From: Pseudomonas tumuqii
GTDB lineage: Bacteria > Pseudomonadota > Gammaproteobacteria > Pseudomonadales > Pseudomonadaceae
Length of the DNA: 64,000 nucleotides
Direction: 5' to 3'
NCBI RefSeq assembly: GCF_013184545.1
Contig: NZ_JAAOJA010000002.1
Span: 248,001 to 312,000 of the forward strand
Shown one piece after another: positions 14,902 through 23,244 of this stretch. Positions within the stretch are counted from its first letter, which is position 1, and each line of letters begins with the position of its first letter. The notes under the pieces are model-generated. The model did no database searches. It was not told where the DNA came from and saw only the letters and a list, made by a program, of their open reading frames with translations. The translations under genes and the position numbers were made by a program.

Positions 14902-16158
14902 TCAAACCAGCAGCAGTACTGCCGCACCCGCCAGCAGGCCCGCGGCCATCACCGGCAGGGTGCGCAGGGCCAGTTGCCGGCCGCCGATCAGGGCGATCAG
15001 CAAGCCCTTGATCAGGCTGTTACTCAGGACCGCGAGGAAGATGCCCTGCACCGCGACCTGGGGAGCCAGCTCGGCTTTGGCGCTGCGTGCCAGGGTCAGG
15101 GTGATGGGGTCCACGTCGGCCAGTCCGGAGACCAGCGCCACCAGGTACACGCCAACATCGCCAAGCCAGCGCCGCGCACCCTCCGCGAGAAACAGGATCA
15201 GCACCAGCAGCGCGGCGAAGCGTAGCGCCGAGCTCAGCTCGAAGGGGTTCTTCAGCGGCGGTTCGGCGCTTTCCTCGGCCATGCTGCCGGCCAGGCGAAA
15301 ATAGGCCAGCGCGCCCCCGGCATAGACCAGGGCCGCCACGCCCAACGGCCAGAGCAGGCGCGGCAGCAATGGGGCATTGATCAGGCCGACTTCCAGCAGC
15401 ACGCGGGGAAACATCAATGCCGAGGTTGCCAGCAGGCCGCAGGCCAGCATGGCGTGCAGGTTGCGCTCATGGTTCAGGCGGGCGAGGGTGACGGTCATCG
15501 CGGTGGAGGAGACGATGCCGCCCAGCAGTGCAGTGAGCAGCAAGCCATGGCGGGTGCCGACCAGGCGAATGGCCACATAGGCGGCGAAGCCGAGGCTGGC
15601 GATCAGCACCACCATCCACCAGGTGACATAGGGGTTGAACGCCTGCCAGGGGCCGTAGCCCTGGTTGGGCAGGGCTGGCAGCAGCACCAGGGAGATGAAC
15701 AGCAGTTTCAGCACTCCCGACAGTTCCGCCTCGCTGAGTCGGCGCAGGGCGCCGTGCAGGGTGCGTTTGAGGCTCAGTAGCAGTGCCACCGCCACGGCCC
15801 CGGCGGCGGCCAGGGGAGGATGTCCGGCTACTGCCAGGCTGCCGAGGATGAAGGTGATCAGCATCGCCACTTCGCTGGTCAGGCCGCGGTCGCCTAACTG
15901 CATCAGGTCGCCGAAGTAGGAGGCCAGTACCAGGGCGGCGAAGCCGACGAAGACGACTGCCCAGGCGACCACGCCGAAGTGTTCGCCGAGCAGCATGGCG
16001 AAACCGCCAAGCAAGCCGCTCAAGCCATAGGTGCGGATACCGGCAGCCAGGTGGCCGTCCTCGGTGTTGCGCTCCTGCCAGCCGCGTTCGGCGCCGATCA
16101 GCAGGCCAACCGCCAGCGCGCTGGCGAAGTTCAGTAGGGTGTCGAGAGCCTCGGGCAT
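14902..16158 (-). CDS. MgtC/SapB-DUF4010 integral membrane protein
   Basis: This encodes 418 residues from the ATG at 16158, with AAGGA seven bases upstream; the frame is open further upstream but the extension is low-quality sequence. The N-terminal 135 residues form an MgtC/SapB-type domain (LLNFASALAVGLLIGAERGW, then AAGIRTYGLSGLLGGFAMLL). The rest is a DUF4010 domain, for about a dozen membrane helices in all. Proteins of this kind are unstudied transporters or channels, sometimes linked to divalent metals. No operon partner is visible. Confidence 0.85.
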   Translation of the reverse strand: MPEALDTLLNFASALAVGLLIGAERGWQERNTEDGHLAAGIRTYGLSGLLGGFAMLLGEHFGVVAWAVVFVGFAALVLASYFGDLMQLGDRGLTSEVAMLITFILGSLAVAGHPPLAAAGAVAVALLLSLKRTLHGALRRLSEAELSGVLKLLFISLVLLPALPNQGYGPWQAFNPYVTWWMVVLIASLGFAAYVAIRLVGTRHGLLLTALLGGIVSSTAMTVTLARLNHERNLHAMLACGLLATSALMFPRVLLEVGLINAPLLPRLLWPLGVAALVYAGGALAYFRLAGSMAEESAEPPLKNPFELSSALRFAALLVLILFLAEGARRWLGDVGVYLVALVSGLADVDPITLTLARSAKAELAPQVAVQGIFLAVLSNSLIKGLLIALIGGRQLALRTLPVMAAGLLAGAAVLLLV

Positions 16159-16256
16159 GCGGCGTCCTTGAGCGAGGTTTGATCTTGGCAGTCTAGTCAG
16201 TAGCCGGGGCGACGTATTGCGGCAGGTCAGTGGGTGAGTGTCGCGGCGACTGGCAA

Positions 16257-16335
16257 TCGCGGCTGAAGCGGAGTGCCGCCCAGCCGTTCCCACTCTTGTC
16301 GTGTCAGCGCTTGTGGGAGGGGCTTTAGCCGCGAC
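16257..16335. repeat. REP-like inverted pair
   Basis: The unit GTGGGAGGGGCTTTAGCCGC at 16313-16332 (continuing GAC to 16335) is faced by a degenerate inverted copy at 16257-16293 that starts TCGCGGCTGAAGC and ends CCCAC. Related sequences recur at 21647-21744. Such palindromic repeats are typical extragenic elements of pseudomonads. Confidence 0.7.
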
Positions 16336-16350
16336 ATTCATGCACAGCAT

Positions 16351-16411
16351 GTAGCCCGGATGCAATCCGGGAAGGCGAAGCCCGGCCCTCCCCGGATTGC
16401 ATCCGGGCTAC
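16351..16411. repeat. REP-like long inverted repeat
   Basis: Two perfect 21-base arms (16351-16371 and 16391-16411), containing AGCCCGGATGCAATCCGG and its complement, flank a 19-base spacer. Each arm is itself partly palindromic. It lies downstream of the sensor kinase gene stop at 16458 and could act as a transcript-stabilising or terminating structure. Confidence 0.8.
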
Positions 16412-16457
16412 CGTTCTGTTCGGCATTGCAGGGCGTCAGGTCCGGGGTAGGCCGGGC

Positions 16458-19400
16458 TCAGCGCAGCGTCAGGTGGCGGCTGAGCAGGGCGCGCAGGGCG
16501 GCCGGCTTGACCGGCTTGGCCAGGAAGTCGAGGCCGGCGGCATGGACCTGGGCGATCAGTTCGGGGCGGCCGTCGGCGCTGATCACCACGCCAGGTACCG
16601 GCTCGCCCAGACGGGTGCGCAGCCAGGCCATCAGCTCGGTGCCGGTCTCGCCTTCGTCGAGGTGGTAGTCGACCAGCGCCAGGTGCGGGCGCACGTCCTC
16701 GCTGAGCAGGTGTTCGCATTCCAGGCGATTGCGCGCGGTCCATACCTGGCAGCCCCAGCGTGACAGCAGGCTGTGCATGCCGGTGAGGATGCTGTCTTCG
16801 TTGTCGATGCACAGTACCTGGCTGCCGGTCAGCAACTGGCCATTGAGTTCGGCGCTGGCTGGCTTGGGTTTGGCCACCGGGGTGCGCGCCAGCGGCACGC
16901 TGACGCTGAACACGCTGCCCTTGCCCGGCCAGGAGCGCACCTCCAGCTTGTGCTCGAGCACCCGACAGAGGCCATCGGCGATCGCCAGGCCGAGGCCGAG
17001 GCCTTTTTCGGCGCGGGTCTGGTGGCTGTCCAGGCGCTTGAACTCCTCAAAGATGACCTTGCGCTTGTCTTCCGGGATGCCCGGGCCGCGATCCCACACC
17101 TCCAGGCGCAGCTGCCCGCCTTCGCGGCGCACGCCCAGCAGCACGCGGCCCTTGGCGTAGCGGAAGGCGTTGGTGAGGAAGTTCTGCAGCACCCGGCGCA
17201 GCAGCTTGCTGTCACTGTCCACGCGCAGGTGGCTGCCGCGCAGGCGGAAGTCGATGCCGCACTCGGCGGCCAGTACCCTGAACTCGGCGCCCAGGGTATC
17301 GAACAGGCTGTTGAGGACGAAGGCATTGCGCTCCGGGGTGATGCGGCCATTTTCCAGGCGCGAGATGTCCAGCAGGTCGCTGATCAGGTCTTCGGCCGAA
17401 CGCAGCGAACTGTCCAGGTGGCGCACCAGTTCCTTGGCCTCGCGCGGGAGCGCTTCCTCCTGGTGGGAGAGTGCGGCGGAGAACAGCCGCGCGGCGTTCA
17501 GCGGCTGCATCAGGTCGTGGCTGACCGCGGCGAGGAAGCGGGTTTTCGACTGGTTGGCCGCCTCGGCCACACCCTTGGCCTCGGTCAGCGCCTGATTCAG
17601 TTGCGACAGCTCATGGGTGCGTTCGACGACCCGCTGTTCCAGGCCTTCGTTGGCGTCCTTGAGCGCACGCTCGGCCTCGCGGAACTCGGTGATATCGGTG
17701 AAGCTCATGACGAAGCCGCCGCCGGGCATGGGGTTGCCGATCAGTTCGATCACCCGGCCATTGGGGAAGGTGCGCTCATAAGTGTGCGCGGTGCCCTGGC
17801 GCATCCAGTGCAGGCGCCTGGCGATGCTTTCCTCGACGTCGCCGCTGCCGAGCATGCCGCGTTCGGCGTTGAAACGGATGATCTCGGCAATCGGTCGGCC
17901 GACGTAGATCAGCCCGTCCGGGTAGTCGAACAGCTCGATATAGCGATGGTTCCAGGCGACCAGGCGCAGCGACTGGTCGACCACGCTGATGCCCTGGGTG
18001 ATGTTCTCGATCGCGCCTTGCAGCAGGGCGCGGTTGAACTGCAGCACCTCGCTGGCTTCGTCGACGATGCGCACCACATCCTCGACCTGCATCTCGCGGC
18101 CTTCGATGGCTGCCTTGACCACGGCGCGGGTCGAGGAGGCGCCCAGCACGCCGGCGAGCAGGCGTTCGGTGTGGGCGATCCACTCGCTGTTGGCCGGCAG
18201 GTTGGGGTTGAAGCGCTGACCCTGGCGGTAGGCGCAGCGCATGAAGCTCTGTTGCGCGCGCTCCTCGCCGACGAAGCGGCTGGCGAGTATCAGCAAGTCG
18301 TTGACCTGGACCGCCAGCAGGCTGCGGTTGCTCGGCTTGGTGCCGAAATCGTGGCTGATGAAACGGCCGGCCTGCCAGTGCTCGGAAACCCGCGTGCGGG
18401 AGAAGTAGGAGACCCAGGCGAACAGCAGGAAATTGCCGGTCAGCGACAGCAGCACGCCGCGGGTCAGGGCGTCGACCTGGAAACCGATCGGCGCATAGAG
18501 CAGGCCTTGCAGGCCGGGCAAGCTGTCCAGCGACCAGCCGAGGCTGCGGGCCACCAGGGGCATGACCAGGGTGTAGAACCAGATCAGCGCGCCGAAGATC
18601 ATCCCGGCGAACACGCCGCGGCGGTTGGCCTGCTTCCATACCAGGGCGCCGAACATGGCCGGGGCCAACTGGCCGATGGCGGCGAACGAGACCTGGCCAA
18701 TGGTCGCCAGGCTGGCGTTGGAACCGAGCAGGCGGTAGCACACGTAGGCCAGCAGCAGGATCAGCACGATGCTCACCCGCCGCGCCGTGAGCATCCAGTA
18801 GCGGAAAGCCTCGAACGGGCGTTCGGTGTTCTTCCGACGCAACAGCCAGGGCAGCAGCATGTCGTTGGAGATCATGGTCGACAGCGCCACCGCGGCGACG
18901 ATGACCATGCCGGTGGCGGCCGAGGCGCCGCCGATAAAGGCCAGCACGGCCAGGGCCGGGTGCGCCTGGGCCAGCGGCAGGCTGATGACGAAGGAGTCTG
19001 GCGTCACCCCGGCCGGCAGCAGCATCTGCCCGGCCAGGGCGATGGGCACGACGAACAGCGCGGCGAGCACCAGGTAAGCGGGGAACACCCAGCGCGCCAG
19101 GAGCAAGTCCCTGGGCTCGATATTTTCCACCACGGCGACATGGAACTGCCGCGGCAGGCAGATGATGGCGATCATCGACATGCCGGTCAGCGTCATCATC
19201 GCCGGCCAGTTCACCGCCTCGGCCCAAAACGCGTCGAGTTCGGGGGTGTTGCGCGCCTGCTCGAACAGATCGCCGAAACCGTTGTACAGGCCGTAGGTGA
19301 CGAAGGCGCCGACGGCGAGGAAGGCCAGCAGCTTGACCAGCGACTCGAAGGCGATCGCCAACACCATGCCGCGGTGGTGTTCGGTGACGTCGAGGTTGCG

Positions 19401-19934
19401 CGTGCCGAACAGGATGGTGAACAGCGCCAGGACCAGCGATACGATCAGCGCGGTGTCCTGGGCGCGGGTGCCCACGGAGTCGGCACCCGCGCCGACCAGC
19501 AGGTTGACGCCGAGCACGATGCCCTTGAGTTGCAGGGCGATGTAGGGCAACACGCCGACCAGGCAGATCAGCGCCACGACTATCGCCAACGCCTGGGATT
19601 TTCCGTAGCGCGCGGCGATGAAGTCGGCGATCGAGGTGATGTTCTCCTCTTTGCTGATCATCACCATCTTCTGCAGCACCCAGGGGGCGAACAGCATGAG
19701 GATGATCGGCCCCAGGTAGATCGGCAGGAATGACCAGAGCTGCTCGGCCGCCTGGCCGACTGCGCCGAAGAAGGTCCAGCTGGTGCAGTAGACCGCCAGC
19801 GACAGGCTGTAGACCCAGGCGCGCATACGCGGCGGCAAGGGCGCGCGGCGGCGGTCGCCATAGAAGGCGATGGCGAAGAGAATGGCCATATAGGTCAGGG
19901 CGACCGCAGCGATCAGCCCGCTGGACAACGACAT
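16458..19934 (-). CDS. Hybrid sensor histidine kinase with sodium/solute symporter-like sensor domain
   Basis: This encodes 1158 residues. Residues 1 to about 510 form a 12-13 helix SSF (PutP-like) membrane domain. A PAS domain follows (about 640-765, ITQGISVVDQSLRLVAWN), then a coiled coil, a HisKA domain with the phospho-accepting His near 805 in SHDLMQPLNAARLF, an HATPase domain (NFLTNAFRYAKG, DRGPGIPEDK, GLGLGLAI) and a C-terminal receiver (phospho-Asp near 1088 in LALVDYHLDEGETG; Lys in FLAKPVKP). The layout matches PA3271-like kinases; unlike CbrA it has a receiver. No cognate regulator is adjacent. Whether the SSF part transports or only senses is unknown. Confidence 0.92.
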   Translation of the reverse strand: MSLSSGLIAAVALTYMAILFAIAFYGDRRRAPLPPRMRAWVYSLSLAVYCTSWTFFGAVGQAAEQLWSFLPIYLGPIILMLFAPWVLQKMVMISKEENITSIADFIAARYGKSQALAIVVALICLVGVLPYIALQLKGIVLGVNLLVGAGADSVGTRAQDTALIVSLVLALFTILFGTRNLDVTEHHRGMVLAIAFESLVKLLAFLAVGAFVTYGLYNGFGDLFEQARNTPELDAFWAEAVNWPAMMTLTGMSMIAIICLPRQFHVAVVENIEPRDLLLARWVFPAYLVLAALFVVPIALAGQMLLPAGVTPDSFVISLPLAQAHPALAVLAFIGGASAATGMVIVAAVALSTMISNDMLLPWLLRRKNTERPFEAFRYWMLTARRVSIVLILLLAYVCYRLLGSNASLATIGQVSFAAIGQLAPAMFGALVWKQANRRGVFAGMIFGALIWFYTLVMPLVARSLGWSLDSLPGLQGLLYAPIGFQVDALTRGVLLSLTGNFLLFAWVSYFSRTRVSEHWQAGRFISHDFGTKPSNRSLLAVQVNDLLILASRFVGEERAQQSFMRCAYRQGQRFNPNLPANSEWIAHTERLLAGVLGASSTRAVVKAAIEGREMQVEDVVRIVDEASEVLQFNRALLQGAIENITQGISVVDQSLRLVAWNHRYIELFDYPDGLIYVGRPIAEIIRFNAERGMLGSGDVEESIARRLHWMRQGTAHTYERTFPNGRVIELIGNPMPGGGFVMSFTDITEFREAERALKDANEGLEQRVVERTHELSQLNQALTEAKGVAEAANQSKTRFLAAVSHDLMQPLNAARLFSAALSHQEEALPREAKELVRHLDSSLRSAEDLISDLLDISRLENGRITPERNAFVLNSLFDTLGAEFRVLAAECGIDFRLRGSHLRVDSDSKLLRRVLQNFLTNAFRYAKGRVLLGVRREGGQLRLEVWDRGPGIPEDKRKVIFEEFKRLDSHQTRAEKGLGLGLAIADGLCRVLEHKLEVRSWPGKGSVFSVSVPLARTPVAKPKPASAELNGQLLTGSQVLCIDNEDSILTGMHSLLSRWGCQVWTARNRLECEHLLSEDVRPHLALVDYHLDEGETGTELMAWLRTRLGEPVPGVVISADGRPELIAQVHAAGLDFLAKPVKPAALRALLSRHLTLR

Positions 19935-20169
19935 GGTGACTCCGACAGCAAACTATATGGGACTTGTCCGGTCTTAATCAGGTGCTGACCGCAGCCCCCT
20001 CAAAACGAGACAATACTTCAAATGAATGCTCAGCAGTGTCGCAGCAAAGTGCCGTGCCGTCAGGCGCGACCAAGGTCGCAGGCCAGCCGGCTGCCACCTC
20101 TTGGTAATTGTGGTCGGGCCTGTGCCCTGTTAGCGTGGCGCGCTTGCGCCTAGTCAGAGGAGGGAGCCC

Positions 20170-20739
20170 ATGTTCAAGCCGCAATTGATTACCCTGCAGC
20201 GCGGTGCGCTGCGTATCGAACCGATGCTCGATGCCGATATTCCGGCGCTGGTGGCCCTGGCCGAAGCCAATCGCCAGGAGCTGATCCACATGAGTGGCAC
20301 CCAGCGCTTGGACTGGTACCGCCAGGGCCTGATCGACCAGCGTGAAGGCAAGGCCTTGCCGTTCGTCATTCGCCTCGGTGAGCAGCTGGTTGGCACCACC
20401 CGGTTCGGCGACTTCATGCCGGCGCTGCCCGCCGCCGAGATCGGCTGGACCTGGCTCGATCACAGTCAGCATGGCACCGGCCTGAACGCCATGGTCAAAT
20501 ACCTGATGCTGCGCCACGCCTTCGAGAACTGGCGCATGGTCCGGGTGCAGTTGAAAACCGCCGCCAGCAACCTGCGTTCGCAGCGCGCGATCGAAAAGCT
20601 CGGCGCGCAGCGCGAGGGCGTGCTGCGCAATCACCGCCGGCTGGCCGACGGGCGGCTGGACGACAGCGTGCTGTACAGCATCACCGATCAGCAGTGGCCG
20701 GCGCTCAAGCAACAGCTGGAGGCGCGTTTCAGCGGTTGA
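20170..20739 (+). CDS. GNAT family N-acetyltransferase (RimJ/RimL-like)
   Basis: This encodes 189 residues with the ribosomal-protein-type acetyltransferase pattern: an N-terminal IEPMLDADIPALVALAE, a central EIGWTWLDHSQHGTGLNAMV around the acetyl-CoA loop, and LKTAASNLRSQRAIEKLGAQ, the conserved N..S..A..KLG segment. AGGAGGGAG lies just upstream of the ATG. The acceptor could be a protein N-terminus, an amino acid or a small toxic molecule. Divergent from the sensor kinase; the AraC-type gene follows 3 bases after it, so they are co-transcribed. Confidence 0.9.
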   Translation: MFKPQLITLQRGALRIEPMLDADIPALVALAEANRQELIHMSGTQRLDWYRQGLIDQREGKALPFVIRLGEQLVGTTRFGDFMPALPAAEIGWTWLDHSQHGTGLNAMVKYLMLRHAFENWRMVRVQLKTAASNLRSQRAIEKLGAQREGVLRNHRRLADGRLDDSVLYSITDQQWPALKQQLEARFSG

Positions 20740-20742
20740 TCG

Positions 20743-21582
20743 ATGGCACCGACCGAGGTTGAGCGCACACGTTTCTGGACCTCGCGCGAGTTGCACGGGG
20801 TCGAGCTGCTGCACGCCCACTACATCGAGCAGCGCTTCACCCCGCATGTGCATGAGGGTTTCGTCTTCACCGTGATCGAGCGGGGCGCGCAGTCGTTCCG
20901 CCATCGTGGCAGCGACCACCTGGCGCCGGCTGGCAGCATGGTGCTGATCAACCCGGATGAACTGCACACCGGCTCCAAGGCCCATGAGCAGGGTTGGCGC
21001 TACCGCGGTTTCTACCCGGATAACCGCCAGGTTGGCGGGATGTTGGCCGAGCTGGGACTGGACACGGGTGGCCGGCCGTCGTTTGCCGACAGCGTATTGC
21101 ATGACCCGCAGTTGCACCGCATGTTCGCCGAGTTGCACCGGTTGCTGGACAGCCGGGCCAGTGCCTTGCAGCAGCAGACCGCCTGGCGCGAGGCGATCCT
21201 GGCGCTGTTCCAGCGTCATGCGCGCGTTCCGGCTGGCCGCACGCCGGGGCACGAACCCCGGGCCGTGGCGCGGGCCAAGGAATTGCTGTGCAGCCAGCTC
21301 GCCGAACCGCCGTCGCTGGAAGCGCTGGCCCAGGCGGTCAACCTCTCGCCTTTTCATTTTGCCCGGGTGTTTCGCCGCGCCACCGGCCTGCCGCCCCACG
21401 CCTGGCTGCTGCAGCGCCGCCTGGAGCAGGCGCGCGGCCTGCTGAAAAACGGCTGCACGCCGCTGAGCGTGGCCATGCAACTGGGCTTCGCCGACCAGAG
21501 CCACCTGAGCCGACAATTCAAGCAGACCTATGGCGTCGGCCCGGGCGCCTACCGCAAGGCCTGCAGCGGCCGGCCTGGGTAG
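20743..21582 (+). CDS. AraC family transcriptional regulator
   Basis: This encodes 279 residues: an N-terminal cupin-like ligand domain (HAHYIEQRFTPHVHEGF, with the usual His-rich strand) and a C-terminal double helix-turn-helix (LEALAQAVNLSPFHFARVFR and PLSVAMQLGFADQSHLSRQF, then KQTYGVGPGAYR). This type often controls an adjacent transporter, so the AzlCD exporter 280 bases downstream is the likely target, by inference. The stop codon lies within a dispersed repeat at 21579-21600. Confidence 0.92.
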   Translation: MAPTEVERTRFWTSRELHGVELLHAHYIEQRFTPHVHEGFVFTVIERGAQSFRHRGSDHLAPAGSMVLINPDELHTGSKAHEQGWRYRGFYPDNRQVGGMLAELGLDTGGRPSFADSVLHDPQLHRMFAELHRLLDSRASALQQQTAWREAILALFQRHARVPAGRTPGHEPRAVARAKELLCSQLAEPPSLEALAQAVNLSPFHFARVFRRATGLPPHAWLLQRRLEQARGLLKNGCTPLSVAMQLGFADQSHLSRQFKQTYGVGPGAYRKACSGRPG

Positions 21583-21600
21583 GGTGCGCCGTGCGCACCA
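21579..21600. repeat. 22-bp dispersed palindromic repeat, copy 1
   Basis: A sequence containing AGGGTGCGCCGTGCGCACC overlaps the AraC-type stop codon. The same sequence occurs inverted at 44686-44707 (identical) and 58001-58022 (one mismatch). The inner part GGTGCGCC/GTGCGCACC is self-complementary. Confidence 0.85.
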
Positions 21601-21646
21601 TTGGTGATGGGTACTGAAGTCGCTTCCACGTTAACTGCGGTCCATT

Positions 21647-21744
21647 GTGGGAGCGGTCTCGACCGCCAACCGCAGTGTCCGCAACACCGCCTGGGTTGCT
21701 TCGCAGATCGAGTCGCCTGGGTTCGCGGCTAAAGCCCCTCCCAC
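21647..21744. repeat. REP-like inverted pair
   Basis: GTGGGAGCGGTCTCGACCGC at 21647-21666 faces TTCGCGGCTAAAGCCCCTCC at 21722-21741 (continuing CAC). The second unit is nearly the complement of the unit at 16313-16335. The pair lies between the AraC gene and azlC. Confidence 0.7.
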
Positions 21745-21865
21745 AGCAGTGCAGCGTCGTGCAGGAGGCTTTTGCGACATTGCCTGGCCCGCACGAGCCA
21801 CTGCGCAAGATCGTTCAAGACCGTCCTCGCGCTGCCGGGTAACCTCGGCAGCCCAAGGAGGATCC

Positions 21866-22588
21866 ATGTCCCGTCAACACGAATTCGCCCAGGGCGCCCG
21901 CGACATGCTGCCGATGCTGCTCGGCGCCATGCCCTTCGGCATCATCTTCGGCAGCCTGGCCGGCGCCGCCGGCCTGAGCGCCTGGCAGACCCTCGGCATG
22001 TCGCTGCTGGTATTTGCCGGCTCGGCGCAGTTCATCGCCATCAGCCTGCTCGGCGCCGGTGCCGGCCTGGCCGTGCTGCTGCTCACTACCCTGGTGGTCA
22101 ACCTGCGTCATGCCCTGTACAGCGCCAGCCTGCAACCCTTCGTGCGTCATCTGCCCAAGCGCTGGCGCATGCCGCTGGCGTTCTGGCTGACCGACGAGGC
22201 CTACGCGGTGGTGCTCAATCGCTACACCGATGCGGACAGTTCGCCCTACAAACACTGGTATTTCCTCGGGGCGGCGCTGGCCATGTACCTGAACTGGCAG
22301 CTGTGTACCCTGGTCGGTGTGCTGTTCGGTCAGCGCGTGCCGAACCTCGCTGCCTGGGGCCTGGACTTCGCCATGCTGGCGACCTTTATCGGTATCGTCG
22401 TGCCCATGTTGCGCACTCGTCCGCAAGTAGCGGCAGCGCTGGTGGCCGGCGCGGTGGCGCTGGCCTGCCATGCCTGGCCGTACAAGCTCGGTTTGCTGGC
22501 CGCGGCGTTGAGCGGGATCGTCGTCGGCGTGCTGCTGGAGCGGCGTAACGAAGCGGACGTGGACGTGGACATGGAGGAGCTGGCCTGA
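21866..22588 (+). CDS. azlC: AzlC family branched-chain amino acid exporter subunit
   Basis: This encodes 240 residues from the ATG at 21866, which has AAGGAG five bases upstream; the same frame runs open further upstream but without a start signal. The hydrophobic pattern and motifs MPFGIIFGSLAGAAGLSAWQ, FAGSAQFIAISLLGAGAG and VVNLRHALYSASL are typical of AzlC. With AzlD it forms a two-part exporter of branched-chain amino acids or analogues. The stop shares one base with the azlD ATG. Confidence 0.92.
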   Translation: MSRQHEFAQGARDMLPMLLGAMPFGIIFGSLAGAAGLSAWQTLGMSLLVFAGSAQFIAISLLGAGAGLAVLLLTTLVVNLRHALYSASLQPFVRHLPKRWRMPLAFWLTDEAYAVVLNRYTDADSSPYKHWYFLGAALAMYLNWQLCTLVGVLFGQRVPNLAAWGLDFAMLATFIGIVVPMLRTRPQVAAALVAGAVALACHAWPYKLGLLAAALSGIVVGVLLERRNEADVDVDMEELA

Positions 22589-22917
22589 TGGACAACTGGC
22601 TATTGATCCTCGGCATGCTGGCGATCACCTTTTCGATTCGCTACAGCCTGTTCGCCTTTCCCGACCTGCGCTTCCCGCCGCTGGTGCGCCAGGGTCTGCA
22701 TTTCGTGCCGACCGCGGTGCTCACCGCCATCGTGTTGCCGGGCATGCTGCTGCCGGATGGCCAGCACTGGGCGCTGAGTCTGGACAATGCCTACCTGTGG
22801 GCGGGGCTGGCGACTATTGCCATCGCCGCCGTCACCCGTCACCTGTTGGCGACCATCGGCGGCGGTTTGCTGGTGTTCTTCCTGTTGCGCTGGGCGCTGG
22901 GCCAGTTGCCACTCTGA
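22588..22917 (+). CDS. azlD: AzlD family branched-chain amino acid exporter subunit
   Basis: This encodes 109 residues in four predicted helices, with the AzlD signature RYSLFAFPDLRFPPLVRQGL and VPTAVLTAIVLPGML. It is the small partner of AzlC and is translationally coupled to it (TGATG). No regulator follows; the AraC gene upstream is the local candidate. Confidence 0.92.
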   Translation: MDNWLLILGMLAITFSIRYSLFAFPDLRFPPLVRQGLHFVPTAVLTAIVLPGMLLPDGQHWALSLDNAYLWAGLATIAIAAVTRHLLATIGGGLLVFFLLRWALGQLPL

Positions 22918-23244
22918 GATCGGCGTTTTTGCCCGCAGCCCTCATCCGGCGCCGCGCGCCACCTTGACCCACAGGGATGTGGCGAATGCGGTACTCCCGC
23001 CGGCGACCCCATGGATGGGGGAGGTAGGAAAAATGCCGGGAGCATTTTCGAGAGCGGGAGCCGCCTCCCGGAGGGAGAAGGGCATTAAGGAGGGTGTCGC
23101 TGCGCGACTTTCACGCTAAGAAGTGGCAAAAATCACCGTTCCCTGTGGCTTTGCCGGGGCTTGTTGCAGTCCAATGCTGGACGGGCGCCGCGGTGCTCGC
23201 GGTTTTCCCGGCCCCGCACGGCCCTAATGCCAGGTACATGGACG
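22918..23244. other. Intergenic region with imperfect palindromes
   Basis: This spacer between azlD and the transporter-acyltransferase gene contains short inverted repeats such as CTCCCGGAGGGAG (about 23066-23078) and ATGCCGGGAGCAT (23031-23043). It resembles multi-palindrome intergenic elements of pseudomonads. No coding potential is evident; the frame of the following gene is open back to 23161 but without a start signal. Confidence 0.4.

Noticed and set aside
16773..19733. A 986-codon plus-strand open frame
   Set aside because: It is the antisense shadow of the hybrid sensor kinase; no start signal or recognisable domain.
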